Of a stretch of DNA of 64,000 nt, positions 7,886 to 16,474 are shown piece by piece (within the stretch, counting starts at the first letter, position 1; each line of letters opens with the position of its first letter). The position numbers were made by a program, and so were the translations under genes. Source of the DNA: Brevibacterium sanguinis (GTDB taxonomy: Bacteria > Actinomycetota > Actinomycetes > Actinomycetales > Brevibacteriaceae). The stretch lies in NCBI RefSeq assembly GCF_003315415.1, contig NZ_QNSB01000006.1, positions 216,825 to 280,824 of the forward strand, given 5' to 3'. The notes beneath the pieces were generated by a model. It had not been told where the DNA came from. It saw only the letters and a program-made list of their open reading frames with translations, and did not search any database.

Positions 7886-9292
7886 TCATCGCTCCCGGTC
7901 GGGGCGGCGGAGGATGATCGCCCCGTTGTGCCCGCCGAAGCCGAACGAGGTCGACAGGACGGTGTCGATTCCGGTGTCGGGACCGAGCTCGCGGGCGGCG
8001 GTGACGAAGTCCCAGCCGTCGAACTCGGGAGCGTCGAGGTTGATCGTCGGCGGCAGCACCTGGTCCCGCAGCGTCCGGGCGGCGATGACCGCTTCGACGA
8101 CGCCGGAGGCTCCGAGCAGGTGGCCGGTGCTCGACTTCGTCGCGGACAGCGGGATCGTTCGCGCCTGCCGGCCGAGCGCCGAGTCGAAGGCGGCGAGCTC
8201 GGCCGCGTCGCCGGCGGGCGTGCCGGTCGCATGGGCGTTGATGTGGTCGATGTCGTCGGGGCCGAGGCCGGCGTCGGCGAGGCAGATGCGCACGGCCTCG
8301 GCTGCCCCGCGCCCCTCGGGGTGCGGAGTGGTGGGATGGTGCGCGTCGCCGGCCGCCCCGAAGCCGGCGAGTTTGGCAAGCGCCTCGACGCCGCGGGCAC
8401 GGGCGGACTCGGCCGACTCGAGGAGGATCGCCGCTGCACCCTGGCTCATGACGAAACCGGACCGAGCGTGGTCGAAGGGGCGGCACGCATCGTGCGGAGA
8501 GTCCTCATAGCCGGTGGCGAGCGCCCTCATGTTCGCGTTCGACGCGAGGTTGACCGGGTTGAGGCAGTCCTCCATGCCGACGACGAGCACGGCGTCGGCA
8601 TAGCCGTGGCGGATGCGACGCAGTCCCTCGCCGAGGCCGATGGCCCCGCTCGCGCAGGTCGCGGAGACTCCCTGGGCCGGACCGTGGATGCCGTGGCGCT
8701 GGCTGAGCAGCGCGGCGGCGGAGTCCGGAGCGCCGTGGATGGCGAGGGTCAGCGGCACGGAGCGCGGCCCGCCCTCGAGCAGCGCCCGCGTGGCCTGCTG
8801 CATCGCGTCGACCGGTCCCGAACCGGTGGCGGCGATGACGGCGATGCGGGTGCTCTCCCACGGCAGTTCCGCCCAGGCTGCGCCCGTGGCCGTCGCCGAG
8901 TCGCGGCCGGTGGTCGACGCCGAAGCCCGGGTCGTCCCCGGGGCCGTGTCCGCCGTCCTCACGCCGGCCTCGGCGAGTGCCTGATCTGCCGCGGCGATCG
9001 CCCACTGCTGGACCGGGCTGAGCCGGCGGGCCAGTGCCTTCGGCAGCACGGCCTCGGCGTCGAATCCGCTCACCCGACCGCCGATGCGCACCGGCAGGTT
9101 GGCGAACTCCTCCCCGTCGAGACGTTCGATGGCGCTGCGGCCGCTGCTCACCGCGGCCCACAGGGAGTCGACGTCGAGTCCGCTCGGGGTGATCGCGCCC
9201 ATGCCGGTGATGACCACTGCCCGCTCGTCCGGATTCCGCCTGCCCGCCGGATTCCGCACGTCTGCCGCCATCGCCGCCTCCGTCGCGCTCAC
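7886..9292 (-). CDS. Beta-ketoacyl-ACP synthase II-like condensing enzyme
   Basis: This thiolase-fold condensing enzyme extends an acyl chain with malonyl-ACP. The catalytic triad is visible: Cys in GVSATCASGAIGLGEG, His in NAHATGTPAGDAAE, and Lys/His in ATKSSTGHLLGASG. The C-terminus carries SFGFGGHNGAIIL. At 468 residues it is longer than FabF because of an Ala/Thr-rich insert (TTRASASTTGRDSATATG) before the active-site Cys. The GTG start at 9292 overlaps the ligase stop and has GAGGAGAG upstream. Its placement with an acyl-AMP ligase and no ACP gene points to a specialised acyl product rather than housekeeping synthesis. Confidence 0.9.
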   Translation of the reverse strand: MSATEAAMAADVRNPAGRRNPDERAVVITGMGAITPSGLDVDSLWAAVSSGRSAIERLDGEEFANLPVRIGGRVSGFDAEAVLPKALARRLSPVQQWAIAAADQALAEAGVRTADTAPGTTRASASTTGRDSATATGAAWAELPWESTRIAVIAATGSGPVDAMQQATRALLEGGPRSVPLTLAIHGAPDSAAALLSQRHGIHGPAQGVSATCASGAIGLGEGLRRIRHGYADAVLVVGMEDCLNPVNLASNANMRALATGYEDSPHDACRPFDHARSGFVMSQGAAAILLESAESARARGVEALAKLAGFGAAGDAHHPTTPHPEGRGAAEAVRICLADAGLGPDDIDHINAHATGTPAGDAAELAAFDSALGRQARTIPLSATKSSTGHLLGASGVVEAVIAARTLRDQVLPPTINLDAPEFDGWDFVTAARELGPDTGIDTVLSTSFGFGGHNGAIILRRPDRER

Positions 9293-10800
9293 AGTCGCTC
9301 TCCTCGTCCCTGCATGATCAGCTCAACCGTCTCCGCCCGGCGGATCTTCCCGCCCACCGTGCGCGGGAGCCGGTCGAGGCGGTAGACGCGTCGGGGAACG
9401 AACTGCGGGGCGAGGTGGGCGCGAGCGTGGGAGAGGACGTCCTCCTTGACGACGTCCTCCTCGACGGCGAGCGCGATGACGCTGCCCAGCCGCGGGTCGT
9501 CGAGGGAGACCGCGCAGACCTCGCCGAGGCGCTCCCAGCCGTCGAAGGCACGTTCGACCTCCGGAAGCGAGACCTTGTGCCCGCCGGTGACCGCGATGTC
9601 GCCGGCGCGCCCGGCCAGCTGCAGCATCCCGTCCTCGATCCGCCCCTGGTCGTGCACCGTCGCCCACCCGTCGGGACCCCTGAGCGTCGCGTCGGTCGTC
9701 GCGGAGAGGTAGCCGTACGAGCAGGCCGCGGCGCGCACCCACAGTGTGCCGAGCTCTCCGTCGGCCACGGGCCGGCCGTCCTCGTCGCGGATCTCGACGT
9801 CGATCGTGTCGTACACGGTGATCCAGGTGCCGTCCCCGGCACGACTGTCGCCGATGAATCCGATCTCCGCGGCCCCGTAGTAGCTGATCAGCCGGGTGTG
9901 GGGCAGCACCTCGCCGAGGCGGTCGCGGATGCTGCCGGGCAGGTTCGCCCCGCCCGTGACGACGAGGTCGAGACCGGAGAACCGTGCGGGTTCACGGCGG
10001 GCGGCATCGGCCAGGGCCCGGACGACGGCGGGGACCGCGACGACCCGGGTGATCCCCTCGTCCCGGATCCGCCGGCTCATCTCGAGCGGTGCGAAGGAGT
10101 CGGCGACATGGACGCTGCCCCCGGTCGCCAGGCATTCGATGACGGCGTAGAGGGTGAGGCTGTAGGAGATCGGCCCGGGCGCCAGCGTGGCGACACCGGG
10201 AAGCGGCTCGAGGTGGGCGGCGGAGACGGCGACGTTCGCCCGGTACTGCTCGCGCGTCTTGAGGAACGCCTTGGGGTCACTCGTCGTGCCGGAGGAGAAG
10301 AGCATGAGGAAGGGCTCGGCGCCGTCGCGCACGCTCGGGTGCTCGGTCCCGGCGACCGCGACGACGGCCTCGCGGCGCCGGAACTCCGCCGGGGTGATGA
10401 CGGTCCCGGTCCAGCCCTGGGCGGCGAGCGCCTCGGCGAGGTCATCCGAGTCGCTGACGACGACGCCGATCCCGGTGCGGGCGATGACCGAGACCCGGTG
10501 GTCGAGGGGCCAGCGGGGGTCGATCGCGGCCGAGACCGCTCGGAAGCCCGCGAGGCCGGAGAGGATCCGAGCCGTGTCGAACGCCGATTCGAGGCTGACG
10601 GCGGTGATGGGGATGCCCGCGGTCTCCCGGGCAGGTGCGGGAGCCTCGGACTGCGCCGCGTGCAGGGCGGAGACGACGGCGAACATGCGCCGGGAGTCGG
10701 CGACGAGCTCGCGATAGGTCAGACGATTCTCGGGCCCGACGATGGCAGGCTGATCGGGGTCGCGCTGCGCGACCTCGAGGATCGACTCGGTGATCGGCAC
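9289..10800 (-). CDS. AMP-dependent acyl-CoA/acyl-ACP ligase
   Basis: This ANL-superfamily adenylating enzyme activates a carboxylic acid as acyl-AMP and transfers it to CoA or a carrier protein. The phosphate loop LMLFSSGTTSDPKAFLKT, the A5 motif YYGAAEIGFIG, the hinge region DQGRIEDGMLQLAGRAGD and the A10 catalytic Lys in TVGGKIRRAE are all present in the 503-residue protein. The GTG start has GGAGG six bases upstream. It is the first gene of the operon and is coupled to the ketoacyl synthase by a GTGA overlap. The substrate acid is not predictable by eye, and the absence of a carrier-protein gene leaves CoA or a remote ACP as acceptor. Confidence 0.88.
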   Translation of the reverse strand: MPITESILEVAQRDPDQPAIVGPENRLTYRELVADSRRMFAVVSALHAAQSEAPAPARETAGIPITAVSLESAFDTARILSGLAGFRAVSAAIDPRWPLDHRVSVIARTGIGVVVSDSDDLAEALAAQGWTGTVITPAEFRRREAVVAVAGTEHPSVRDGAEPFLMLFSSGTTSDPKAFLKTREQYRANVAVSAAHLEPLPGVATLAPGPISYSLTLYAVIECLATGGSVHVADSFAPLEMSRRIRDEGITRVVAVPAVVRALADAARREPARFSGLDLVVTGGANLPGSIRDRLGEVLPHTRLISYYGAAEIGFIGDSRAGDGTWITVYDTIDVEIRDEDGRPVADGELGTLWVRAAACSYGYLSATTDATLRGPDGWATVHDQGRIEDGMLQLAGRAGDIAVTGGHKVSLPEVERAFDGWERLGEVCAVSLDDPRLGSVIALAVEEDVVKEDVLSHARAHLAPQFVPRRVYRLDRLPRTVGGKIRRAETVELIMQGRGERL

Positions 10801-11050
10801 GGCCCGCCTCCATTCGCTCTCTTCGGCCCACCCTCACCCTACTGGACGGGTCGTGACTCGGTCCCGGGAGCACGACGAGTGACCGCGCGGCTCCGACAGC
10901 CTCGCATCGATGTCCTGCCGCGCGGCGAGCGCCTCCATAATCGAGCGAATCTGTGGTGAATGAAATTCAGCAGCGCCGTCAGCGATTGTCCGGCTCACGA
11001 GAACTATCTATGCCGCCCATTGATGAATTCACTGGGAGCAAATCCGAAAT

Positions 11051-11060
11051 GTAACGTTAC
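11051..11060. promoter_or_regulatory. Perfect 10-bp palindrome GTAACGTTAC, possible operator
   Basis: GTAACGTTAC is fully self-complementary and sits in the AT-rich divergent region, 209 bp before the MFS start and 250 bp before the ligase start. LacI-family operators often have this form. No LacI-type regulator is encoded in the window, so the binding protein is unknown. Confidence 0.4.
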
Positions 11061-11168
11061 GGCTGGTCAGAGCACTTTCGTGAATTCGAGCAATTTCCCG
11101 CACGCCGCTCGGATCCGGTTACCACCCGGTCAGTCATGATTCGGTCATGAGATCGCCGAGCACAATTC

Positions 11169-11196
11169 TTGACGTGACCTCGAGTGGAGATATACG
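11169..11196 (+). promoter_or_regulatory. Candidate promoter of the MFS gene
   Basis: TTGACG (11169-11174) and TATACG (11191-11196) are separated by 16 bases, a plausible -35/-10 pair. Transcription would begin near 11203, giving a 5' leader of about 66 bases to the preferred GTG at 11269. The alternative ATG at 11209 would then be almost leaderless. Confidence 0.45.
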
Positions 11197-11268
11197 TTCT
11201 CAAGGCTGATGAAACTCGGCTTTCGCATCGTGGAAGATTCGACGGCCGTCCATTCGAGAGGACTCAAC

Positions 11269-12708
11269 GTGGAGACCCAGTCACAGCCGGACGACCCCGG
11301 CAAACCCATCGACTCCGAGGCACTCGCCACCGCCGACAGACTCACGTTCACTTCTCAAGAGGTCCCCGAATCGGGAGTGAAGCCCAACCGCAAGGGCATC
11401 GGCAAGCTCCGCTGGGGGATCGCGGTGCTGCTGTTCTTCGGCGTCCTCATCAACTACATCGATCGCAGCTCGATCGCGGTCGCCGAGGGCCACATCCGGG
11501 AGGACTTCGGTCTCTCCGCCGCGGAGATGGGCGTCGTCCTCTCGAGCTTCGGTTGGTCCTATGTCCTCATGCAGATCCCGGCCGGCCTGCTGCTCGACAA
11601 GATCGGCATCAAATGGGTGTTCCGGATCGCCACGATCATGTGGAGCCTGTCGTGCTTCCTCACCGCGATCATCAGCGGCACAGGCCTGCTCATCCTCGCC
11701 CGCATCGTCCTCGGGGTCGCCGAGGCGCCGATCTTCCCCGGCGCGATGAAGATGACCGGCTACTGGTTCCCCCGCTCGGAGCGCGGGACGGCCACTGCCG
11801 TCTTCGACTCCGGCCAGCGACTGTCGAACGTCATCGGCTTCCCGCTCGTCGCCGCCGCCGTCGTCTCCTTCGGCTGGCGCGGAGCCTTCGTCGCGATGGG
11901 CCTGCTCAGCCTCACCTACGTCATCGTCTTCTTCTGGAAGTACCGGGACCCCAAGGAGTCCTACCGCAAGGGCCTGATGAAGGAGACCGAGCTCACCTAC
12001 ATCCGTGAGGGCGGCGCCCAGGACGAGGACGCCCCGCGTCCCAACCCGCTGTCGAACCTCGGCTACATCCTCAAGCAGCGCAAGGTCTGGGGCATGTCGA
12101 TCGGCCTCGGCTGCGCCGGCTACACCCAATGGATGCTGCTCACCTGGCTGCCCGGCTACCTCCAGACCGAGATGGGCATGAACATCATGTCCTCGGGCAT
12201 CTTCACCGCCCTGCCGTGGCTCATCGCCGTGGCGGTCGAGTTCATCTTCCCCGGTTGGCTGCTCGACCACCTCATGCGACTTGGCAAGTCCGGCACATTC
12301 GTCCGCAAGGCATTCATCATCGCCGGCATGCTCATCGCGATGACCGTCATGGGGGCGGCATTCACCGACAACGTCGCCTGGGCCCTGTTCTGGATCACAT
12401 TGGGCACCTGCGGGATCACCATCTCCTTCTGCGTGACGAACTCGCTGCCCGCCCTCATCGCTCCCGAGGGCGGGGTCGGCGCCACCGGCTCGGTGATGAA
12501 CACCGTCAACAACCTCATCGGCACCTCGGCGCCGATCGTCACCGGCTTCGTCGTCGACATCACCGGCGGGTTCAACGGCGCGTTCATCATCTGCGGCATC
12601 CTCCTGGCCATCGGCATCTTCTTCTACACCGTGGTGCTCGGGCCCATCGTCCAGATCCCCACGGCCGAGGAGCGAAGGGCCGCCAAGCCGGCAGCCGCCG
12701 GGACGTGA
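11269..12708 (+). CDS. MFS transporter, anion:cation symporter (ACS)-like family
   Basis: This 12-helix major facilitator of the inner membrane is about 479 residues long. GTG at 11269 is preferred because GAGAGGA lies 6 bases upstream; an in-frame ATG at 11209 would add 20 residues. A hydrophilic N-terminus of ~45 residues precedes helix 1 (WGIAVLLFFGVLINYIDRSS), whose NYIDR motif is typical of the ACS family that carries sugar acids and other organic anions. The loop 2-3 motif GLLLDKIGIKWVFR and the helix 4 region ARIVLGVAEAPIFPGAMK are also present. It converges with the FAD oxidase gene of the phosphonate block, so it may import an anionic phosphonate, but that link is positional only. 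Confidence 0.85.
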   Translation: METQSQPDDPGKPIDSEALATADRLTFTSQEVPESGVKPNRKGIGKLRWGIAVLLFFGVLINYIDRSSIAVAEGHIREDFGLSAAEMGVVLSSFGWSYVLMQIPAGLLLDKIGIKWVFRIATIMWSLSCFLTAIISGTGLLILARIVLGVAEAPIFPGAMKMTGYWFPRSERGTATAVFDSGQRLSNVIGFPLVAAAVVSFGWRGAFVAMGLLSLTYVIVFFWKYRDPKESYRKGLMKETELTYIREGGAQDEDAPRPNPLSNLGYILKQRKVWGMSIGLGCAGYTQWMLLTWLPGYLQTEMGMNIMSSGIFTALPWLIAVAVEFIFPGWLLDHLMRLGKSGTFVRKAFIIAGMLIAMTVMGAAFTDNVAWALFWITLGTCGITISFCVTNSLPALIAPEGGVGATGSVMNTVNNLIGTSAPIVTGFVVDITGGFNGAFIICGILLAIGIFFYTVVLGPIVQIPTAEERRAAKPAAAGT

Positions 12709-12713
12709 CATCC

Positions 12714-12769
12714 GGGCGCGGGCGATCGGCTCGCGCCCTGCCCGGGGTACCGGTCGCCGGTGCCCCGGG
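12714..12769. terminator. Two consecutive GC-rich hairpins between convergent genes
   Basis: Hairpin 1 pairs GGGCGCG (12714-12720) with CGCGCCC (12732-12738). Hairpin 2 pairs CCCGGGGTACCGG (12741-12753) with CCGGTGCCCCGGG (12757-12769) over a 3-base loop, with one G-T pair. They fill the 63-bp gap between convergent stops and probably end transcription from both sides. Neither has a T tract. Confidence 0.65.
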
Positions 12770-12771
12770 CC

Positions 12772-13938
12772 TCACACTGCGGGGGCGGCCACGCTCGCTC
12801 CCCGGCTCTCGAAGGTGCGGGCGGCCGTGCCGAAGCACATCGTCATGCCGATCCCCGAGGTGACCGAGACGGCACGCGTGTGCTCGTCGATGTCCTCCAT
12901 GAGCAGGGATGTGTGCGGGCTCGAGGCGTAGATGCCCTGCCAGCGCTGCCGGATCCGCAGCGGCGCCCCGATGATCCCGGAGATCTCCTCGATGATCCGG
13001 TCGGTGATCCACTCCTCCTGGAACGGCGGCATCGTGATGTCGTAGCTGTGGCTGTCGCCGAGGAGCACGGTCCCGTCGGGACGCATCGTGAACATGATGT
13101 TCGCGCCGAGTTCGACGAGTTCGGGAGTGCTCCGGGCGATCGCCTCCGCCAGCTCGCGATGGCCCGGCATCGCCGTGAACCCGTCGTATCGGGTCAGTGA
13201 GGTGCCGGTGAGGATCGCCGACTCCGTCGTCAACGAGTCCGGGGCCGGGGCCAGGGCCATCTGCAGAGAGCACCGGGTCACCTCGTAGCGGGCAGCGAGC
13301 TCGGGCTGGAGGTGGTCGAGGTCGTGTCCGACGCAGACGATGACCCTCTCGGCCTCGAACTCCCCCGCCGAGGTGAGCGCCCGTCCTCCGCCCACGGCCC
13401 CGACGCTGACGCCGAAGAGGACATCGGCGCGCGGCTGCGCGGCGATCCACTCGGCGATGGCCCCGGCAGTGGTGCGCGGGTCGACCCTGAGGTCCGCCGG
13501 CAGGAAGGCCCCGCCGAGGAACCCGGAGTCGTCGGCCCGCCCGAGCCTGCCGGCCACCTCGGCCGAGGTGAGGAGGCGGACCGCGTCGTCACCGCGGTCG
13601 TCGCGGAACTGTTCGACCACGGCCATCTCCTCCGGGCTGCGGGCGACCACGACGGCACCGGCCTCGGGGGCCCAGAATCCGACGTCGCGCGCGCAGTCGA
13701 GCCAGCCCTGGCGGGAGGTGAAGGCCATGTCGCTGAGGTCCCTGCCCTGGCCGGTGATGCAGCAGTGGCCGAAGTTGCGGATCGAGGCCCCGTTGGGCCG
13801 GTGGTCGCGTTCGACGACCCGCACGCTCAGTCCCTGGCGCAGCGCCTCGTAGGCGTGTGCCAGTCCGACGATTCCGGCCCCGATGACGAGGACGTCGGTC
13901 TTCTCGTGCCTGCCCTCGGCAATTCGCAGAGTGGTCAT
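12772..13938 (-). CDS. TIGR03364-family FAD-dependent oxidoreductase (aminophosphonate oxidase candidate)
   Basis: This is a DAO-type flavoenzyme with an N-terminal dinucleotide-binding motif (DVLVIGAGIVGLAHAYEA). The distinctive segments GASIRNFGHCCITGQ, VTRCSLQMALAP, RYDGFTAMPG, TVLLGDSHSYD, RQRWQGIYA and SVTSGIGMTMCFGTA mark the TIGR03364 clade. That clade is associated with phosphonate catabolism, and members called PbfC/PbfD have been reported to oxidise 2-aminoethylphosphonate or its N-methyl form to phosphonoacetaldehyde. Here it is the last gene behind phnA, an OPA carrier, an aldehyde dehydrogenase and a LysR gene, which fits that role. No PhnW transaminase is present. At 388 residues it has normal length. 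ATG has AAAGGA upstream. Confidence 0.82.
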   Translation of the reverse strand: MTTLRIAEGRHEKTDVLVIGAGIVGLAHAYEALRQGLSVRVVERDHRPNGASIRNFGHCCITGQGRDLSDMAFTSRQGWLDCARDVGFWAPEAGAVVVARSPEEMAVVEQFRDDRGDDAVRLLTSAEVAGRLGRADDSGFLGGAFLPADLRVDPRTTAGAIAEWIAAQPRADVLFGVSVGAVGGGRALTSAGEFEAERVIVCVGHDLDHLQPELAARYEVTRCSLQMALAPAPDSLTTESAILTGTSLTRYDGFTAMPGHRELAEAIARSTPELVELGANIMFTMRPDGTVLLGDSHSYDITMPPFQEEWITDRIIEEISGIIGAPLRIRQRWQGIYASSPHTSLLMEDIDEHTRAVSVTSGIGMTMCFGTAARTFESRGASVAAPAV

Positions 13939-14020
13939 GTCTGTCCTTTCCTCGTCCGCGTCATCGTCGACACGGACTGTCAGTAGGTGCCCGCACGTCG
14001 CGGGCGTCGATCGTCGTCGC

Positions 14021-14932
14021 TCAGGTCGGCCAGGACTCGAGGTCCTGGAGGTGCCGGCGGAACTCCCGTTCCAGGGGGCTGTGGACGTAGCTTCTCGTGC
14101 TCAGGAGGTAGACCTCGCGGGGGGCGGGTTCCGGGACCACCCGGATCTCGGCCAGGCGTCCCTCCCCGAGGTCCCGGTCGACGACGTGCTCGGAGATCAG
14201 GGTGATGCCGAGTCCTGCCCGCGCGGCCTCCTTCGCCGCCTCCGCGGTCCAGATGGTGCATCTCCTCGCCTCGGGCAGGGCCCAGATGCTCAGCGCCCGT
14301 TCCTGCCCCTCCCGTGTCGAGGAGCCCGGTTCCCGCAGGAGGAAGCACTCCCCGGACAGCTCCCAGGGTTCGACCGTCCTCCCGGCCATGGGGTGGTGGG
14401 CGCCGGCGACGAGGCGCAGCCGTTCCGAGAGCAGGGAGGTGACCTCGATCTCGTCGTCGACGACTGTGCCGAACGTCAGCCCGAGCCCGGTCCTGCCCTC
14501 GAGGATCGACTGGAGGACGGCCTCGGAGTTGCCGACGACGATCTCGACCTGGGCGTCGTCGCGCCCGCCGAGGAAGTCCCCGATGACGCGGGGGAGCAGA
14601 TGCGAGCCCAGGGTGGTCGTGCCCGCAACGGACAGCCGGCGGTCGATGCTCCCCGTCGCGGCCGCGATCTCATCGTTGATCCCCGACAGCGTGTGCAGCA
14701 GCTCCTTCGCCCGCTGCGAGAACAGCTTCCCCGCCTCGGTGGGCGTGGCACCCCAGGGGCCGCGCTCGAACAGCTGGGCGCCGAGGGACTTCTCGAGGCT
14801 GCGGATATGCCCGGAGACCGACGGCTGGGAGACGAAGAGGTTCTTCGCCGTCTTCGACAGCGATCCGGTCTCGACCACGGACAGGAAGATCCGCAGACTG
14901 AGCACATTGAGGTCCATTCCCACAATGACCAT
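14021..14932 (-). CDS. LysR-type transcriptional regulator of the phosphonate block
   Basis: This 303-residue LysR regulator has an N-terminal winged helix (LSLRIFLSVVETGSLSKTAK, then LFVSQPSVSGHIRSLEKSLG) and a periplasmic-binding-like effector domain from ~95. The ATG at 14932 is chosen because GGAGG lies 7 bases upstream; the more LysR-like MDLNVLS start at 14917 has no ribosome site. It lies 33 bp after the aldehyde dehydrogenase stop and 82 bp before the FAD oxidase, inside the catabolic cluster. In Pseudomonas fluorescens 23F a LysR regulator, PhnR, accompanies phnA and a GlpT-like carrier, so this is probably the substrate-sensing activator here. The effector is unknown. Confidence 0.88.
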   Translation of the reverse strand: MVIVGMDLNVLSLRIFLSVVETGSLSKTAKNLFVSQPSVSGHIRSLEKSLGAQLFERGPWGATPTEAGKLFSQRAKELLHTLSGINDEIAAATGSIDRRLSVAGTTTLGSHLLPRVIGDFLGGRDDAQVEIVVGNSEAVLQSILEGRTGLGLTFGTVVDDEIEVTSLLSERLRLVAGAHHPMAGRTVEPWELSGECFLLREPGSSTREGQERALSIWALPEARRCTIWTAEAAKEAARAGLGITLISEHVVDRDLGEGRLAEIRVVPEPAPREVYLLSTRSYVHSPLEREFRRHLQDLESWPT

Positions 14933-14936
14933 TGTG
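14921..14936. promoter_or_regulatory. Inverted repeat overlapping the lysR start codon
   Basis: CACAATG-AC-CATTGTG is a 7+7 bp perfect inverted repeat that includes the lysR ATG. It could be an autoregulatory operator or a translational hairpin that hides the start codon. It may also be coincidence, as the gene appears to be transcribed from further upstream. Confidence 0.35.
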
Positions 14937-14965
14937 CACGACCTCCGCGTCTCCCCGGCCCGCCC

Positions 14966-16453
14966 TCAGAACGCGATGCACGCCGAGCGCAGCTCCGTGT
15001 AGAACTCCCAGGTCTCCGCCGAGCACTCGGGTGCCCCGTACTGGGACAGCTTCGCCCCCATGTGGGGCAGGTGCGGCCAGGCGCCGACGCCGGGTCGGTT
15101 GACGTGGAGCATCCCGGCCTCGAACCGCTCGAGGGCGTCGAAGATGTTCGCGCGGTCCTGCGTGAAGATCGTCCCGGACATCCCGTAGCGCACGGAGTTG
15201 GAGATCTCCATCGCCTCGTCGAAGTCCGCGGCGTCGATGACCGACAGCACGGGGCCGAAGACCTCCTCCGTCGCGATCTCGGAATCGGCCGGCACCTCGG
15301 TGAGGACGGTCGGGGCCATGTAGTGCCCGCCGCTGGGGTCGGAGATCGGGCGTCCGCCCGCGCGCACCCTGGCGCCGATGGCGATCGCGCCCTCGACAGC
15401 CTCGACGCAGGCGGTCAGCCGGCTCTCGTCGACGACGGGGCCCAGGTCGGTGTCGGCGGAGAGCGGATCGCCGACGACCATGTCGGAGACGCGATCGACG
15501 ATCCTGCTCACCAGGTCCTCGCGCACGCTCGACTCGACGACGACGCGGCTCGTCGCGCTGCACCGCTGCCCGGCCTGCCCGAAGGCGCCGTGGACGATCG
15601 CGGAGGCCGCGGCGTCTAGGTCGGCGTCGGCGAGCACGATGACGGCGTTCTTGCCGCCGAGCTCGAGCTGGGTCCGGGCCAGCCGGTGGGCCGCGGCGCT
15701 CTGGATCCGCAGTCCCACGGGCAGGGATCCCGTGAAGGAGATCCCCCGGACGTCGGGATGCGAAGTGAGCGCCTCGCCCGGCTCCCGGTCGCCCTGGAGG
15801 AGGTTGATCGCTCCCGGGGCGACCCCCGCCTCGGCGAGGATCTCGACCATCACGGCCGTGCTCAGCGGCGCGAGCGGGGAGGGCTTGATCACCGCGGTGC
15901 ACCCGGACAGGAGGGCCGGGGCGGCCTTCCACACGGGGATCGCCAGCGGGAAGTTCCACGGGGTGATGAGGGCGACGACCCCCAGGGGCCGGTGCCAGGT
16001 CAGCGCCATCGAACGGGGCTCGTCGGCCGGGAGGGTCGACCCGGACAATCGGCGCCCCTCACCGGCGATGAAGCGGAGGATCTCGGTGGCCCGGTCGACC
16101 TCGGAGCGGGCCTCGGTGAGCTTCTTCCCCTGCTCGGAGGTGATCACATGCGCCAGCTCCTCCTTCCTGCGGTCCATGATCTCGGCGGCGCGGAAGAGGA
16201 TCTTCCCGCGCTCGATGCTGCCGAGCCCCGCCCAGCCGGCCTGGGCCCGCCGGGCCGCCTCCACGGCCGCGAGCGCGTCGTCGATGTCGGAGTCGGCCAC
16301 CTCGGCGATGACCTCGGCGGGTCGGGCCGGGTTCCGGTTCGGGAAGGTCGCCCCGCTGTGGGCGGCGACCCATTCGCCGCCGATGAAGTTGCGGCTGAGG
16401 TGGGCGGCCAACCAGGTGTCGACGGTGGGCCGCGTGTCGGTGGGGACAGTCAT
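14966..16453 (-). CDS. phnY: Aldehyde dehydrogenase, probable phosphonoacetaldehyde dehydrogenase (PhnY role)
   Basis: This 495-residue NAD(P)-dependent aldehyde dehydrogenase shows PLGVVALITPWNFPLAIPVW, the Lys of VIKPSPLAPLS, the Glu of TQLELGGKNAVIVL and the catalytic Cys in GQAGQRCSATSRV. The C-terminus ends with MGAKLSQYGAPECSAETWEF, close to alpha-ketoglutarate-semialdehyde-type enzymes. The superfamily is certain. Phosphonoacetaldehyde as substrate is inferred from the position between the OPA carrier (21 bp upstream) and LysR, in a cluster whose last enzyme is phosphonoacetate hydrolase; the aldehyde must be oxidised to supply it. The alternative is a broad-specificity semialdehyde dehydrogenase. 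Confidence 0.75.
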   Translation of the reverse strand: MTVPTDTRPTVDTWLAAHLSRNFIGGEWVAAHSGATFPNRNPARPAEVIAEVADSDIDDALAAVEAARRAQAGWAGLGSIERGKILFRAAEIMDRRKEELAHVITSEQGKKLTEARSEVDRATEILRFIAGEGRRLSGSTLPADEPRSMALTWHRPLGVVALITPWNFPLAIPVWKAAPALLSGCTAVIKPSPLAPLSTAVMVEILAEAGVAPGAINLLQGDREPGEALTSHPDVRGISFTGSLPVGLRIQSAAAHRLARTQLELGGKNAVIVLADADLDAAASAIVHGAFGQAGQRCSATSRVVVESSVREDLVSRIVDRVSDMVVGDPLSADTDLGPVVDESRLTACVEAVEGAIAIGARVRAGGRPISDPSGGHYMAPTVLTEVPADSEIATEEVFGPVLSVIDAADFDEAMEISNSVRYGMSGTIFTQDRANIFDALERFEAGMLHVNRPGVGAWPHLPHMGAKLSQYGAPECSAETWEFYTELRSACIAF

Positions 16454-16474
16454 GATGGTTCTGCCTTTCTCAGG

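Larger units (their letters stand above)
10801..11268. other. Divergent intergenic region between acyl ligase and MFS genes
   Basis: No gene is supported in these 468 bases. The middle part (about 10,940-11,200) is clearly more AT-rich than the coding DNA on either side. It holds a 10-bp perfect palindrome at 11051-11060, two TCATGA copies at 11134-11139 and 11145-11150, and a promoter candidate at 11169-11196 directed rightward. The leftward promoter for the ligase operon should also lie here, but I could not fix its boxes. Confidence 0.6.

Noticed and set aside
11209..11268. ATG at 11209 as MFS start
   Set aside because: The GTG at 11269 has a better ribosome site (GAGAGGA, 6 bases). The longer form cannot be fully excluded.
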